Part shown: in pieces, positions 1 to 5,402 of the stretch
Layout: each line of letters opens with the position of its first letter
Numbering within the stretch: the stretch's first letter is position 1
Notes under the pieces: model-generated
Database searches by the model: none
Told to the model about the DNA's origin: nothing
Seen by the model: only the letters and a program-made list of their open reading frames with translations
Program-made: the position numbers and the translations under genes
Source of the DNA: an uncultured Coriobacteriales bacterium
GTDB lineage: Bacteria > Actinomycetota > Coriobacteriia > Coriobacteriales > Eggerthellaceae
NCBI GenBank assembly: GCA_946892075.1
Contig: CAMPNZ010000063.1
Coordinates: 1 to 7,328 of the forward strand
Reading direction: 5' to 3'
Length of the DNA stretch: 7,328 nucleotides

Positions 1-337
1 TAAAGTAGCGCCCATTCTCCAAACCATCGCGCGCCTCATCGCTCGACACAAAATTCCACTGGAACCCCTCTTGCTTGGCCGTTAAATCTTCCAAGCGCTT
101 CTTGATGTCGTTCCCCAAATTGCGATGCTCATCTTGGATTATGGCACCGCGGTCGTCAATGACAACCGCCACTGGCACCGCGTCGAGCGTTTTGTACGGG
201 TTCGTGAACGCCCACAAATACAGGGCGCCATACAGCAGCGGAATAAGAACAATCGCGCCCACGACAAGTTTGCGCGCCTTGCCTTTGAGTGCGCTGCGCA
301 GTTCGTGCAGTGCCAGCAAAAATGTATTAGCGTGCAT
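1..337 (-). CDS. YhgE/Pip family membrane protein, N-terminal part (cut by window edge)
   Basis: The first 112 residues of a larger membrane protein are visible; the rest lies beyond the left edge. After a short basic N-terminus (MHANTFLLALHELRSALKGK) comes a hydrophobic segment at about residues 25-44 that leads into YLWAFTNPYKTLDAVPVAVV (residues 40-59). Further on is W..FVSSDEARDGLENGRYF (from residue 94). This order, one membrane helix, then a F.(D/N)PY..L..(L/V)PVAVV segment, then a W.FV...EA..GL..G.Y segment, is typical of the YhgE/Pip N-terminal domain (phage infection protein family, related to EsaA and ABC-2 type exporters). The start ATG is supported by a strong AAGGAGG site six bases upstream. 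Its first 11 bases overlap the end of the upstream ABC ATPase gene, so the two are probably translationally coupled and may form one exporter. The substrate is unknown for most family members. Confidence 0.85.
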   Translation of the reverse strand, partial: MHANTFLLALHELRSALKGKARKLVVGAIVLIPLLYGALYLWAFTNPYKTLDAVPVAVVIDDRGAIIQDEHRNLGNDIKKRLEDLTAKQEGFQWNFVSSDEARDGLENGRYF

Positions 338-1496
338 TTTGAGCCTCCTTGTTGAGCGAACGAACCTTGGTAGTTTTGTTTGGCGCGGGAACGCTATCGT
401 CCCTGTTTGGTGCCTGGTTTCGAGCCTTGTTCGGTGCAGGAACGCAATTGCCCTTGTTCGACGCCTGGTTCGACGCAGGAACGCGGTCGTCCCTGTTCGG
501 CGCCTGGTTTCGAGCCTTGTTTGACACGGGAACGCTATCCGCCCTGTTCGGCGCCTTGTTCTGCTCAGGAACGCAATCGGTCTTGCTAAGCTTCAAAACG
601 CAATCGGCGTGCCGATGAAGATCGTGTTGCAGCATTTCCACAACGCATGCGCACGTGTGCGTGTTTACGTAAGTGCGAATGTCGCGCAGCAGCCGCTCGG
701 TTTGCGCGCCCGTGAGTTCGCTTTCAATATCGTCGATGAACAGCAATAATGGCTTTTTCAGCAGCGCCAGCGCGATGCTTACGCGCAGTTGTTCGTCAAT
801 GGTAAGCGTACCAATTGCCTGCGACAGTGGCGCCGTTACGCCCCACGTTTCAAGCAGCTGACGTGCGCTTTCAAAACTCGGAAGCTCATTTTGGCTGCCC
901 AGAAATTCGTGCGGCACTTGCATAGTTGCTGGCCGCTGCGCCAGCGCGCGCTCGTGACGCAGCCGCCGCCGATACAGTTTTTGCGCAATGCCCAGCTCAC
1001 AGTTAATTGCCTCTTTGATAGTTTGCGTGTGATAGAAATCGTTAAGCCCTCTGACCAGCGCAATTCCGGTGTAACAGCGCGGTATCGAGCGATAGTGTCT
1101 CAGAGGAACATCCATGATGTGAACGCTGCCGTGCGTTGTTCGCATAACGCCTGCTAAAGAAAGCAGAAGCGCCGTTTTGCCTGTTCCGTGTTCGCCTGAT
1201 ATCGCAAGTATCTGATGGGGAGATACATGCAGCGACACATCCCAAAATGCTTTACCAGAAATATGTTTGATGCCCAGATGCTCGGCGCGCAGCAGGCAGG
1301 GAAGCTGCGTGTTTTCGCTTTGGGGAACGGATGGCGCGCAACGTGCGGCCGATTGCGCGCTGTGCGCGGAGCTTGCGGACGCTTGTGCAGCTTGCGTGCA
1401 GGTTTCGGGTGCGGGCGCGCCTGGTGTACGTTCATCCTGGTGAGAGGCATGTTCGTTTGTGTTGCGCGCTGCGGATTGCGTGCGTGTGTTCGTCAT
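327..1496 (-). CDS. ABC transporter ATP-binding protein with degenerate motifs and repeat tail
   Basis: A 389-residue ATPase partner of the YhgE/Pip protein (numbering from the ATG at 1496). Residues 1-65 are Ala/Ser/Gln-rich and low complexity. The ABC core follows: Walker A GEHGTGKT at 101-108; a Q-loop area GIALVRGLNDFYHTQTIKEAI at 144-164 with no clear Gln; LTIDEQ at 231-236 where LSGGQ is expected; Walker B LLLFIDD at 250-256 with Asp where the catalytic Glu normally stands; and a possible switch His at 291. From memory, similar weakened signatures occur in actinobacterial ATPases next to YhgE/Pip proteins, so this may be a family trait rather than decay. Residues from about 307 to the end form an Asn/Pro/Ala/Arg tail with a 30-residue repeat. 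A GTG at 1505 is in frame, but it lies directly against the ribosome binding site, so the ATG at 1496 is preferred. Export is likely; the substrate is unknown. Confidence 0.83.
   Translation of the reverse strand: MTNTRTQSAARNTNEHASHQDERTPGAPAPETCTQAAQASASSAHSAQSAARCAPSVPQSENTQLPCLLRAEHLGIKHISGKAFWDVSLHVSPHQILAISGEHGTGKTALLLSLAGVMRTTHGSVHIMDVPLRHYRSIPRCYTGIALVRGLNDFYHTQTIKEAINCELGIAQKLYRRRLRHERALAQRPATMQVPHEFLGSQNELPSFESARQLLETWGVTAPLSQAIGTLTIDEQLRVSIALALLKKPLLLFIDDIESELTGAQTERLLRDIRTYVNTHTCACVVEMLQHDLHRHADCVLKLSKTDCVPEQNKAPNRADSVPVSNKARNQAPNRDDRVPASNQASNKGNCVPAPNKARNQAPNRDDSVPAPNKTTKVRSLNKEAQNAR
344..350 (-). promoter_or_regulatory. Ribosome binding site of the YhgE/Pip gene
   Basis: On the minus strand AAGGAGG is followed by six bases and then ATG at 337. 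It is a full match to the anti-Shine-Dalgarno core and fixes the start of the YhgE/Pip gene. It lies inside the last codons of the ABC ATPase gene. Confidence 0.85.
388..590. repeat. 90-base in-frame tandem repeat in the ABC ATPase tail
   Basis: The 7-mer GGAACGC (plus strand) recurs at 388, 439, 478, 529 and 568. The steps are 51, 39, 51 and 39 bases, so the unit is 90 bases made of two related sub-units, present about 2.3 times. On the coding (minus) strand this gives a 30-residue period with a shared core NKARNQAPNRDD (about residues 326-337 and 356-367) and VPAPNK-type joints. All steps are multiples of three, so copy-number change would lengthen or shorten the tail without a frameshift. 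Confidence 0.85.
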
Positions 1497-1506
1497 AGAT
1501 GACACT

Positions 1507-1512
1507 CTCCTT
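1507..1512 (-). promoter_or_regulatory. Ribosome binding site of the ABC ATPase gene
   Basis: AAGGAG on the minus strand, ten bases before ATG at 1496. An in-frame GTG at 1505 is only one base away from this site, too close to be used, so the site decides the start in favour of the ATG. Confidence 0.7.
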
Positions 1513-1599
1513 GCTATTCATATCAATCGATCTGCTCAGTTAAGAGGGAAGTTTTTGCTTCTGCGCGTGTTGCCTGGTGTGCACGAGGCGTTGTTGCAA

Positions 1600-1697
1600 C
1601 AACGTGATGCGCAGCCGCGCAAGAGCTTCGTTTTAGCGTCGTGCGGCAGCAACGTGATGCGCTCACGTGCGGAAATCGCGGTGCAGCAACGTGATGC
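1600..1697. repeat. Three copies of CAACGTGATGC
   Basis: Exact 11-base copies at 1600-1610, 1650-1660 and 1687-1697, with steps of 50 and 37 bases. The second and third are both preceded by GCAG, giving GCAGCAACGTGATGC. The steps add up to 87, close to the 90-base period in the neighbouring ATPase tail. The function is unknown. Confidence 0.75.
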
Positions 1698-1730
1698 ACA
1701 GTCGCATAAGAACTGAGCATTGCAAAAACC

Positions 1731-1742
1731 GACTGAATAGTC
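1731..1742. promoter_or_regulatory. Palindrome GACT-GAAT-AGTC, copy 1 (possible operator)
   Basis: GACTGAATAGTC is a hyphenated palindrome (GACT/AGTC arms, four-base centre) that continues with A on its right. An identical 12-mer lies at 1804-1815, 73 bases away, about seven helical turns. It lies about 235 bases upstream of the ABC ATPase start in an A/T-rich stretch. A dimeric regulator binding both sites is plausible; no regulator gene is visible in the window. Confidence 0.45.
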
Positions 1743-1803
1743 AATTAAACGTATGTCACTGTATGCCTTTTGATTAAAGAAAGAAAGCCTATTTTCAGTT
1801 TTT

Positions 1804-1815
1804 GACTGAATAGTC
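1804..1815. promoter_or_regulatory. Palindrome GACT-GAAT-AGTC, copy 2 (possible operator)
   Basis: Identical to the 12-mer at 1731-1742. This copy also overlaps a second small hairpin, TTCAGT (1794-1799), loop TTTTG, ACTGAA (1805-1810). Taken together the two copies suggest a 14-base target TGACT-N4-AGTCA in which each copy has one outer mismatch. Confidence 0.45.
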
Positions 1816-1926
1816 GAAAAAAATCCACAAAACACAGAGCAGCACCCGCGTTCTCGTATTGCGACCACCATACGCACCGCCACCACCACACGCACCCACG
1901 CCCGTGCCCGTACTCGCACCACTCAA

Positions 1927-2145
1927 CACCCGCGTTCCGCACTGTGACCAGCGCCGCAACTGACGCTGGACCCGCTCGCGTCACCACCAGCCGCACTTGC
2001 GCTTCCAACTCGCGCTCCCGTTCTGCAACCCGTTCACAACTCGTACTTGTGCCGCGCTCGCCAGCACAGCTCACCGCCCACGCACGCACCACCGCCACCA
2101 GCCCGCACCCGCGTTCCGCACTGTGACCAGCGCCGCAACTGACGC
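1927..2145. repeat. Exact 40-base direct repeat in a C-rich block, with a degenerate third copy
   Basis: Positions 1927-1966 and 2106-2145 are identical over 40 bases (starting CACCCGCGTTCCGCACTGTG). A diverged copy starts at 1843 and shares CACCCGCGTTC plus a downstream GACCA. The offsets are 84 and 179 (about 2 x 90) bases, suggesting a decayed array with a period near 85-90. The offset of 179 is not a multiple of three, so the copies cannot be in the same reading frame without an indel between them. This argues against a functioning gene here. Confidence 0.85.
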
Positions 2146-2390
2146 CACACCCGCTCCAGCATCCGCACTAGCACCCATGCCCGCACTAGCCCCCGCGCCG
2201 CCACCAGTCCCCGTATCCATGCCCGCACCGGTTGTCCCAAGTGCACGAAACACCGCTCACCACCGTCCGCCGCGCTTGCGTTCCCCGTTACCATTTTGTT
2301 ACTTATCGGTACGACCTGCATTTTTGCCGTTCAAAATAATATTGCTAAAAAACAAATTGCTTCCAACCTACTCCTCGCGAAAATTAACAG

Positions 2391-2396
2391 TATAAT
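2391..2396 (+). promoter_or_regulatory. Candidate -10 box of the cydAB operon
   Basis: A perfect TATAAT sits in the A/T-rich stretch that replaces the C-rich spacer, about 110 bases before cydA. No good -35 hexamer lies 16-18 bases upstream, so an activator may be needed or the promoter may lie elsewhere (a weaker TATAAA is at 2455-2460). Transcription from here would start near 2403, just before TTTGTAC (2410-2416) and TTTTGTAC (2425-2432). Confidence 0.4.
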
Positions 2397-2491
2397 GATT
2401 GTAAGCATGTTTGTACCCTATACGTTTTGTACAGGTAGCCGCTGTCAAACGCAGTATAAAAATGCTTATGAATTAGTCGAATAGAGAGATA

Positions 2492-2499
2492 GGGGAGGT
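2492..2499 (+). promoter_or_regulatory. Ribosome binding site of cydA
   Basis: GGGGAGGT lies five bases before the ATG at 2505. It is a strong Shine-Dalgarno site and fixes the cydA start, which agrees with the conserved N-terminus of the protein. Confidence 0.8.
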
Positions 2500-2504
2500 G
2501 CAGT

Positions 2505-3971
2505 ATGGGATTCTTAACTGACGTTATAGCGCTGTCGCGCTTCCAGTTTGCGTTTACTGTGGCATATCACTTTATTTTCGTGCCATTGTCAATTGGCCTT
2601 GGCCTTATTGTCGCAATTCTAGAAACGAAATATTATCGTTCACGCAAACCTGAAGACGCTGCTGCGGCACATTTCTGGTTAAAGATATTCACTACTACCT
2701 TTGCAATCGGTGTTGCTACGGGAATTACCATGGAGTTCTCATTCGGAACGAACTGGGCAAACTATTCTCGTTTTGTAGGCGACATCTTTGGAGCGCCGCT
2801 TGCGGCTGAAGCGCTTTTCGCGTTCTTCTTGGAGTCGGTGTTCTTAGGAGTTTTGCTGTTCGGAAGAAAACGCACTTCTCCGCGCTTTTATATGGTATCC
2901 GCTTGGTTGGTGTGGATTGGCTCTCTGCTTTCAGCTTTGTGGATTCTTATTGCGAATTCGTGGATGCAAACACCAGGCGGTGCTGAGCTTGCATCAGATG
3001 GCTCCAAGGCAATTATTACTAATTTCTTTGCAGCCGCGTTTAACCCTTCAACAGCAACGCGCTACTCACACACCGTTTTATCGTTGCTGGTCATGGGTGC
3101 GTTCGTAGCGTTGTCGGTAGCGGGATACTATTTCTTGAAGAAGCGCCACGTTGAATTTGCGCGCACCACAGCAAAAGTGGGCGCCATCGTTGGCTGCGTT
3201 GCAGCAATTTTGCTGCTGGTGTCGGCTCACGCAACGGCTGTTGGCGTGTCGGTTGAACAGCCTACCAAACTTGCGATGATGGAAGGCCAGTACAAAGACG
3301 AACCGGCCGCCCTGTATTTGTTCGGTTGGGTTGATCAGAAGAATCAGCAGGTTATTGCACCATTTAAGATTGAAGGCGGCACAAGCTTCTTAGCAACGAA
3401 CTCCTTCGATACAAAAGTTCCTGGTTTGAATTCGCTTGCGAAAACCGACAAGTTTAAAGATTTGAACCCCGAGCAGCTGCCTGTAAACGCTGTGTTCCAA
3501 TCGTACCACCTGATGGTTGCATGCTTCGGGTTTATCGTTTTAGTTATCATCCTTGCGTTTGTGGGCCTGAAAAAGCCAAAACTGTTCGAGAAAAAATGGG
3601 TTGGACGCATTATGCTTATCGCGCCTGTGTTCCCCTTTCTTGCAATCCAAGCTGGTTGGATGACCGCAGAAGTTGGTCGTCAGCCGTGGGTTGTGTATCC
3701 GTCAACCTCGGGCCCCGACGGCGTGGCGATGCTTACGGCGAACGCCATTTCGCCTTCAGTTTCGGCTGTTGAGCTGCTTATTACCATTTTGTTGTTCGTG
3801 GTTGTGTACGTATTTTTGTTCATTGCGTGGGTGCGCGTGATTTCGCACTTCCTGCATGAAGGTCCTGTTGAAACACCGTTTGCGCCCAGCGCTAAAGCCG
3901 CGCAAAAGCATGTTGCGGCAGCTCAGAAAGCTACGAACGCGCACGCTCAAGCGGAAGGAAGTGAAGCATAA
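2505..3971 (+). CDS. cydA: Cytochrome bd quinol oxidase subunit I
   Basis: CydA, 488 residues, oxidises quinol and reduces O2 to water without pumping protons; it carries haems b558, b595 and d in the membrane. Family landmarks are clear: SRFQFAFTVAYHFIFVPLS with the haem ligand H22 (E. coli H19); GTNW..YS..VGDIFGAPLA then E102 and E110 in AEALFAFFLES (E. coli E99, E107); H189 in RYSHTV (E. coli H186); K255 and E260 in the quinol loop (E. coli K252, E257); M337 (E. coli M393); and GWMTAEVGRQPW at 384-395 with E389 (E. coli E445). The numbering offset changes by 59 between these points, so this is the short-Q-loop type. H335 stands where E. coli has Arg391. The tail from about residue 455 is Ala-rich and not conserved. 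It heads an operon with cydB; no cydDC assembly genes or small CydX-like subunit follow. Confidence 0.97.
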   Translation: MGFLTDVIALSRFQFAFTVAYHFIFVPLSIGLGLIVAILETKYYRSRKPEDAAAAHFWLKIFTTTFAIGVATGITMEFSFGTNWANYSRFVGDIFGAPLAAEALFAFFLESVFLGVLLFGRKRTSPRFYMVSAWLVWIGSLLSALWILIANSWMQTPGGAELASDGSKAIITNFFAAAFNPSTATRYSHTVLSLLVMGAFVALSVAGYYFLKKRHVEFARTTAKVGAIVGCVAAILLLVSAHATAVGVSVEQPTKLAMMEGQYKDEPAALYLFGWVDQKNQQVIAPFKIEGGTSFLATNSFDTKVPGLNSLAKTDKFKDLNPEQLPVNAVFQSYHLMVACFGFIVLVIILAFVGLKKPKLFEKKWVGRIMLIAPVFPFLAIQAGWMTAEVGRQPWVVYPSTSGPDGVAMLTANAISPSVSAVELLITILLFVVVYVFLFIAWVRVISHFLHEGPVETPFAPSAKAAQKHVAAAQKATNAHAQAEGSEA

Positions 3972-5065
3972 TGGAATTCACCGTTCTTGAAGTTCTTTGG
4001 TACTTCCTTATTTTCCTTCTTATAGCAGGATATTTTGTACTTGATGGATTCGATTTGGGCATCGGTGTTCTTTCGCCATTTCTTGCCAAAGACGAAAAAG
4101 AAATGAGCGTGTGCCGTCACGCCATTGGGCCTGTTTGGGATGGTAACGAAGTGTGGCTTCTTACCGCAGGTGGCGCGCTGTTTGCGGCCTTTGCGCCTGC
4201 GTATGCTACCACGTTTTCGGGCTTTTACCTTGCCATTATGCTGGTGCTGTTCGGCCTGATTGTTCGCGTATTCGGTTTGGAGTACGCGCACCACGACCCC
4301 GCGTGGCTAAAAGTGTGGAACGCGTTGTTCTTCGTTGGCTCGCTGCTTCCTGCGCTGCTTACCGGCGTTGCGGTTGGTAACGTTTTCGCAGGTATTCCTA
4401 TGGATGCCGCCGGCAACTACAACGGCATTCCGCTGTTTGGCCTTATTTCGCCCTTTACGCTGCTGTGCGGACTGTTCGGCCTGTGCATGATGCTTGCCGC
4501 GGGCGCGTGCTGGCTGGCGCTGAAGGCGCCTCTGCACTCTAACCTGCGCAAACGCGCGGTTGCTGTTCGCGTGCCTTTGCAAATTGTGAACCTGGTTCTG
4601 TTCGTGCTGATAACGCTTCATGCACTTCTTATTACCAAGTTCGATTCTGCGCCTGTTTTGGCGCCGGTGCGCTGGATTTTGTTCGTGCTGTTCGTTGTTT
4701 TGGCGCTGGTGTCGCTGTTCACGAACCTGAAAGGCAAGGCTTTGCTTGCCCAGGGCGCAACCGACGAAGCAAGCGCGAAAGCCGCCTACAAGCTTGATTT
4801 GCTTGCCTTCGTTACGCAGTCTGCAACAGCCATTATGGTTGTGTTCCTGCTTGCAACGTCGATGTTCCCGTACTTGGTGGCAGCAAGCGCTAACAGCGTT
4901 GGCCCTGCTCTTACCATTGCGAACACCGTTGCAGCCGACGGCACGCTGTTCTGGATGACGGCCATTGCGTGCGTTGGTGTGCCGATTGTGTTGGTGTACC
5001 ACGTCATTACGTACTACACCTTCCGCGGACGTATTAAGGAAGAAGACTTGGACGCAGGTTATTAA
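3971..5065 (+). CDS. cydB: Cytochrome bd quinol oxidase subunit II
   Basis: CydB, 364 residues, is the multi-helix partner that forms the heterodimer with CydA. The signature stretches are VLDGFDLGIGVL at 23-34, the conserved GPVWDGNEVWLLTAGGALFAAF at 53-74 and FSGFYLAIML at 82-91. Beyond these come hydrophobic helices to a short charged C-terminus (RIKEEDLDAGY). The ATG shares one base with the cydA stop codon (TAATG), and a GGAAG-type site in the end of cydA precedes it, so the two are translated in tandem. Length matches the family. A terminator follows at 5092-5124, so the operon appears to be only cydAB. CydDC, needed for bd assembly in E. coli, must be elsewhere or replaced. Confidence 0.96.
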   Translation: MEFTVLEVLWYFLIFLLIAGYFVLDGFDLGIGVLSPFLAKDEKEMSVCRHAIGPVWDGNEVWLLTAGGALFAAFAPAYATTFSGFYLAIMLVLFGLIVRVFGLEYAHHDPAWLKVWNALFFVGSLLPALLTGVAVGNVFAGIPMDAAGNYNGIPLFGLISPFTLLCGLFGLCMMLAAGACWLALKAPLHSNLRKRAVAVRVPLQIVNLVLFVLITLHALLITKFDSAPVLAPVRWILFVLFVVLALVSLFTNLKGKALLAQGATDEASAKAAYKLDLLAFVTQSATAIMVVFLLATSMFPYLVAASANSVGPALTIANTVAADGTLFWMTAIACVGVPIVLVYHVITYYTFRGRIKEEDLDAGY

Positions 5066-5091
5066 GCCCTCTGTTCAGGAACGTTCAATTG

Positions 5092-5124
5092 AAAGCACCT
5101 TGCTTTTTGCGAGGTGCTTTTTTA
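5092..5124 (+). terminator. Rho-independent terminator of cydAB
   Basis: A 12-base-pair stem (5092-5103 with 5109-5120, one T-G wobble) closes a TTTTT loop and ends in a run of six T (5118-5123). It starts 26 bases after the cydB stop codon. Confidence 0.92.
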
Positions 5125-5193
5125 TGCTTGCTTCACACCCAAATGCCACAACATTACCTTCTATTCTACGTTGGATGATTTTCTGCTTGACAC

Positions 5194-5226
5194 TCACACA
5201 TTATTTTTACGTAATATAATGTGTGA
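5194..5226. repeat. Perfect 11-base inverted repeat with inner palindrome
   Basis: TCACACATTAT (5194-5204) and ATAATGTGTGA (5216-5226) are perfect reverse complements around an 11-base centre. The centre holds most of another palindrome, TTACGTAA (5207-5214). The right arm overlaps a consensus TATAAT (5215-5220), and TTGACA lies at 5187-5192, but their 22-base gap is too wide for a normal sigma-70 promoter. It lies between two terminators in the convergent spacer. It could be an operator, a small-RNA hairpin or a remnant of a small inverted-repeat element; there is no T-run, so it is not a terminator. Confidence 0.75.
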
Positions 5227-5238
5227 TTGTGATGGTAT

Positions 5239-5265
5239 AAAAAACGCCCCGCATAACACGGGGCG
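5239..5265 (-). terminator. Rho-independent terminator of the binding-protein gene
   Basis: On the minus strand a 7-base-pair all-G/C stem (5259-5265 with 5245-5251) with a 7-base loop is followed by six T (5244-5239). It lies 134 bases after the stop of the solute-binding protein gene and faces the cydAB terminator. Confidence 0.9.
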
Positions 5266-5297
5266 CTGACCTGCAAAAATGTATTGAGAACGCAGTC

Positions 5298-5402
5298 GCC
5301 ATGCAGCAACTACGCGCAATCACGAAACTACGTGGCAGTTACGCATAACGCGTAATCACCCACAACTACGCGGCACCTGCACAGCAGCCATGCAGCAACT
5401 AC
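5298..5402. repeat. 16-base direct repeat and related short repeats after the binding-protein gene
   Basis: GCCATGCAGCAACTAC occurs at 5298-5313 and 5387-5402, 89 bases apart; the second copy covers the stop codon of the binding-protein gene. Between them CGCG(C/T)AATCAC recurs at 5313 and 5349, and AACTACG(T/C)GGCA at 5326 and 5364. The shared GCAGCAAC core also begins the repeats at 1647 and 1684, hinting at one family of degenerate spacer repeats. Confidence 0.75.

Larger units (their letters stand above)
1513..2390. other. Gene-poor spacer between divergent ABC/YhgE and cydAB units
   Basis: Nearly 900 bases without a credible gene. Open frames exist on both strands but none shows a family motif. 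None has both a good ribosome binding site and a consistent composition, and internal repeats fall in different frames. Three parts can be told apart: 1513-1720 with short CAACGTGATGC repeats; 1720-1835, A/T-rich, with two copies of a palindrome; and 1840-2290, very C-rich on the plus strand with minisatellite-like repeats. The last 100 bases turn A/T-rich again and lead into the cydA promoter region. Confidence 0.65.

Noticed and set aside
349..618. Plus-strand frame with a repeated LFGAWFRALFGAGT-type pattern
   Set aside because: It is the antisense of the Asn/Pro-rich repeat tail of the ABC ATPase. The ATPase frame has recognisable motifs and a coupled downstream gene, so this is a shadow.
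1497..1505. GTG at 1505 as the ABC ATPase start
   Set aside because: Only one base separates it from AAGGAG; the ATG at 1496 has a ten-base spacing.
1600..1697. Possible CRISPR array
   Set aside because: The repeats are only 11-15 bases, there are three copies, the spacing is unequal (50 and 37) and no cas gene is near.
1536..2395. Several open frames on both strands of the C-rich spacer, such as an Ala/Pro-rich one at 1997-2395
   Set aside because: No family motif and low-complexity composition only. The 40-base repeat copies fall in different frames. The frames are more likely a by-product of high G/C content.
4307..5002. Long minus-strand frame opposite cydB
   Set aside because: Gln/Asn/Arg-rich with no motif and lies wholly inside cydB, whose family match is certain.
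5187..5220. Ordinary sigma-70 promoter from TTGACA and TATAAT
   Set aside because: The spacer is 22 bases, well outside 16-18. It is kept only as part of the inverted-repeat finding.
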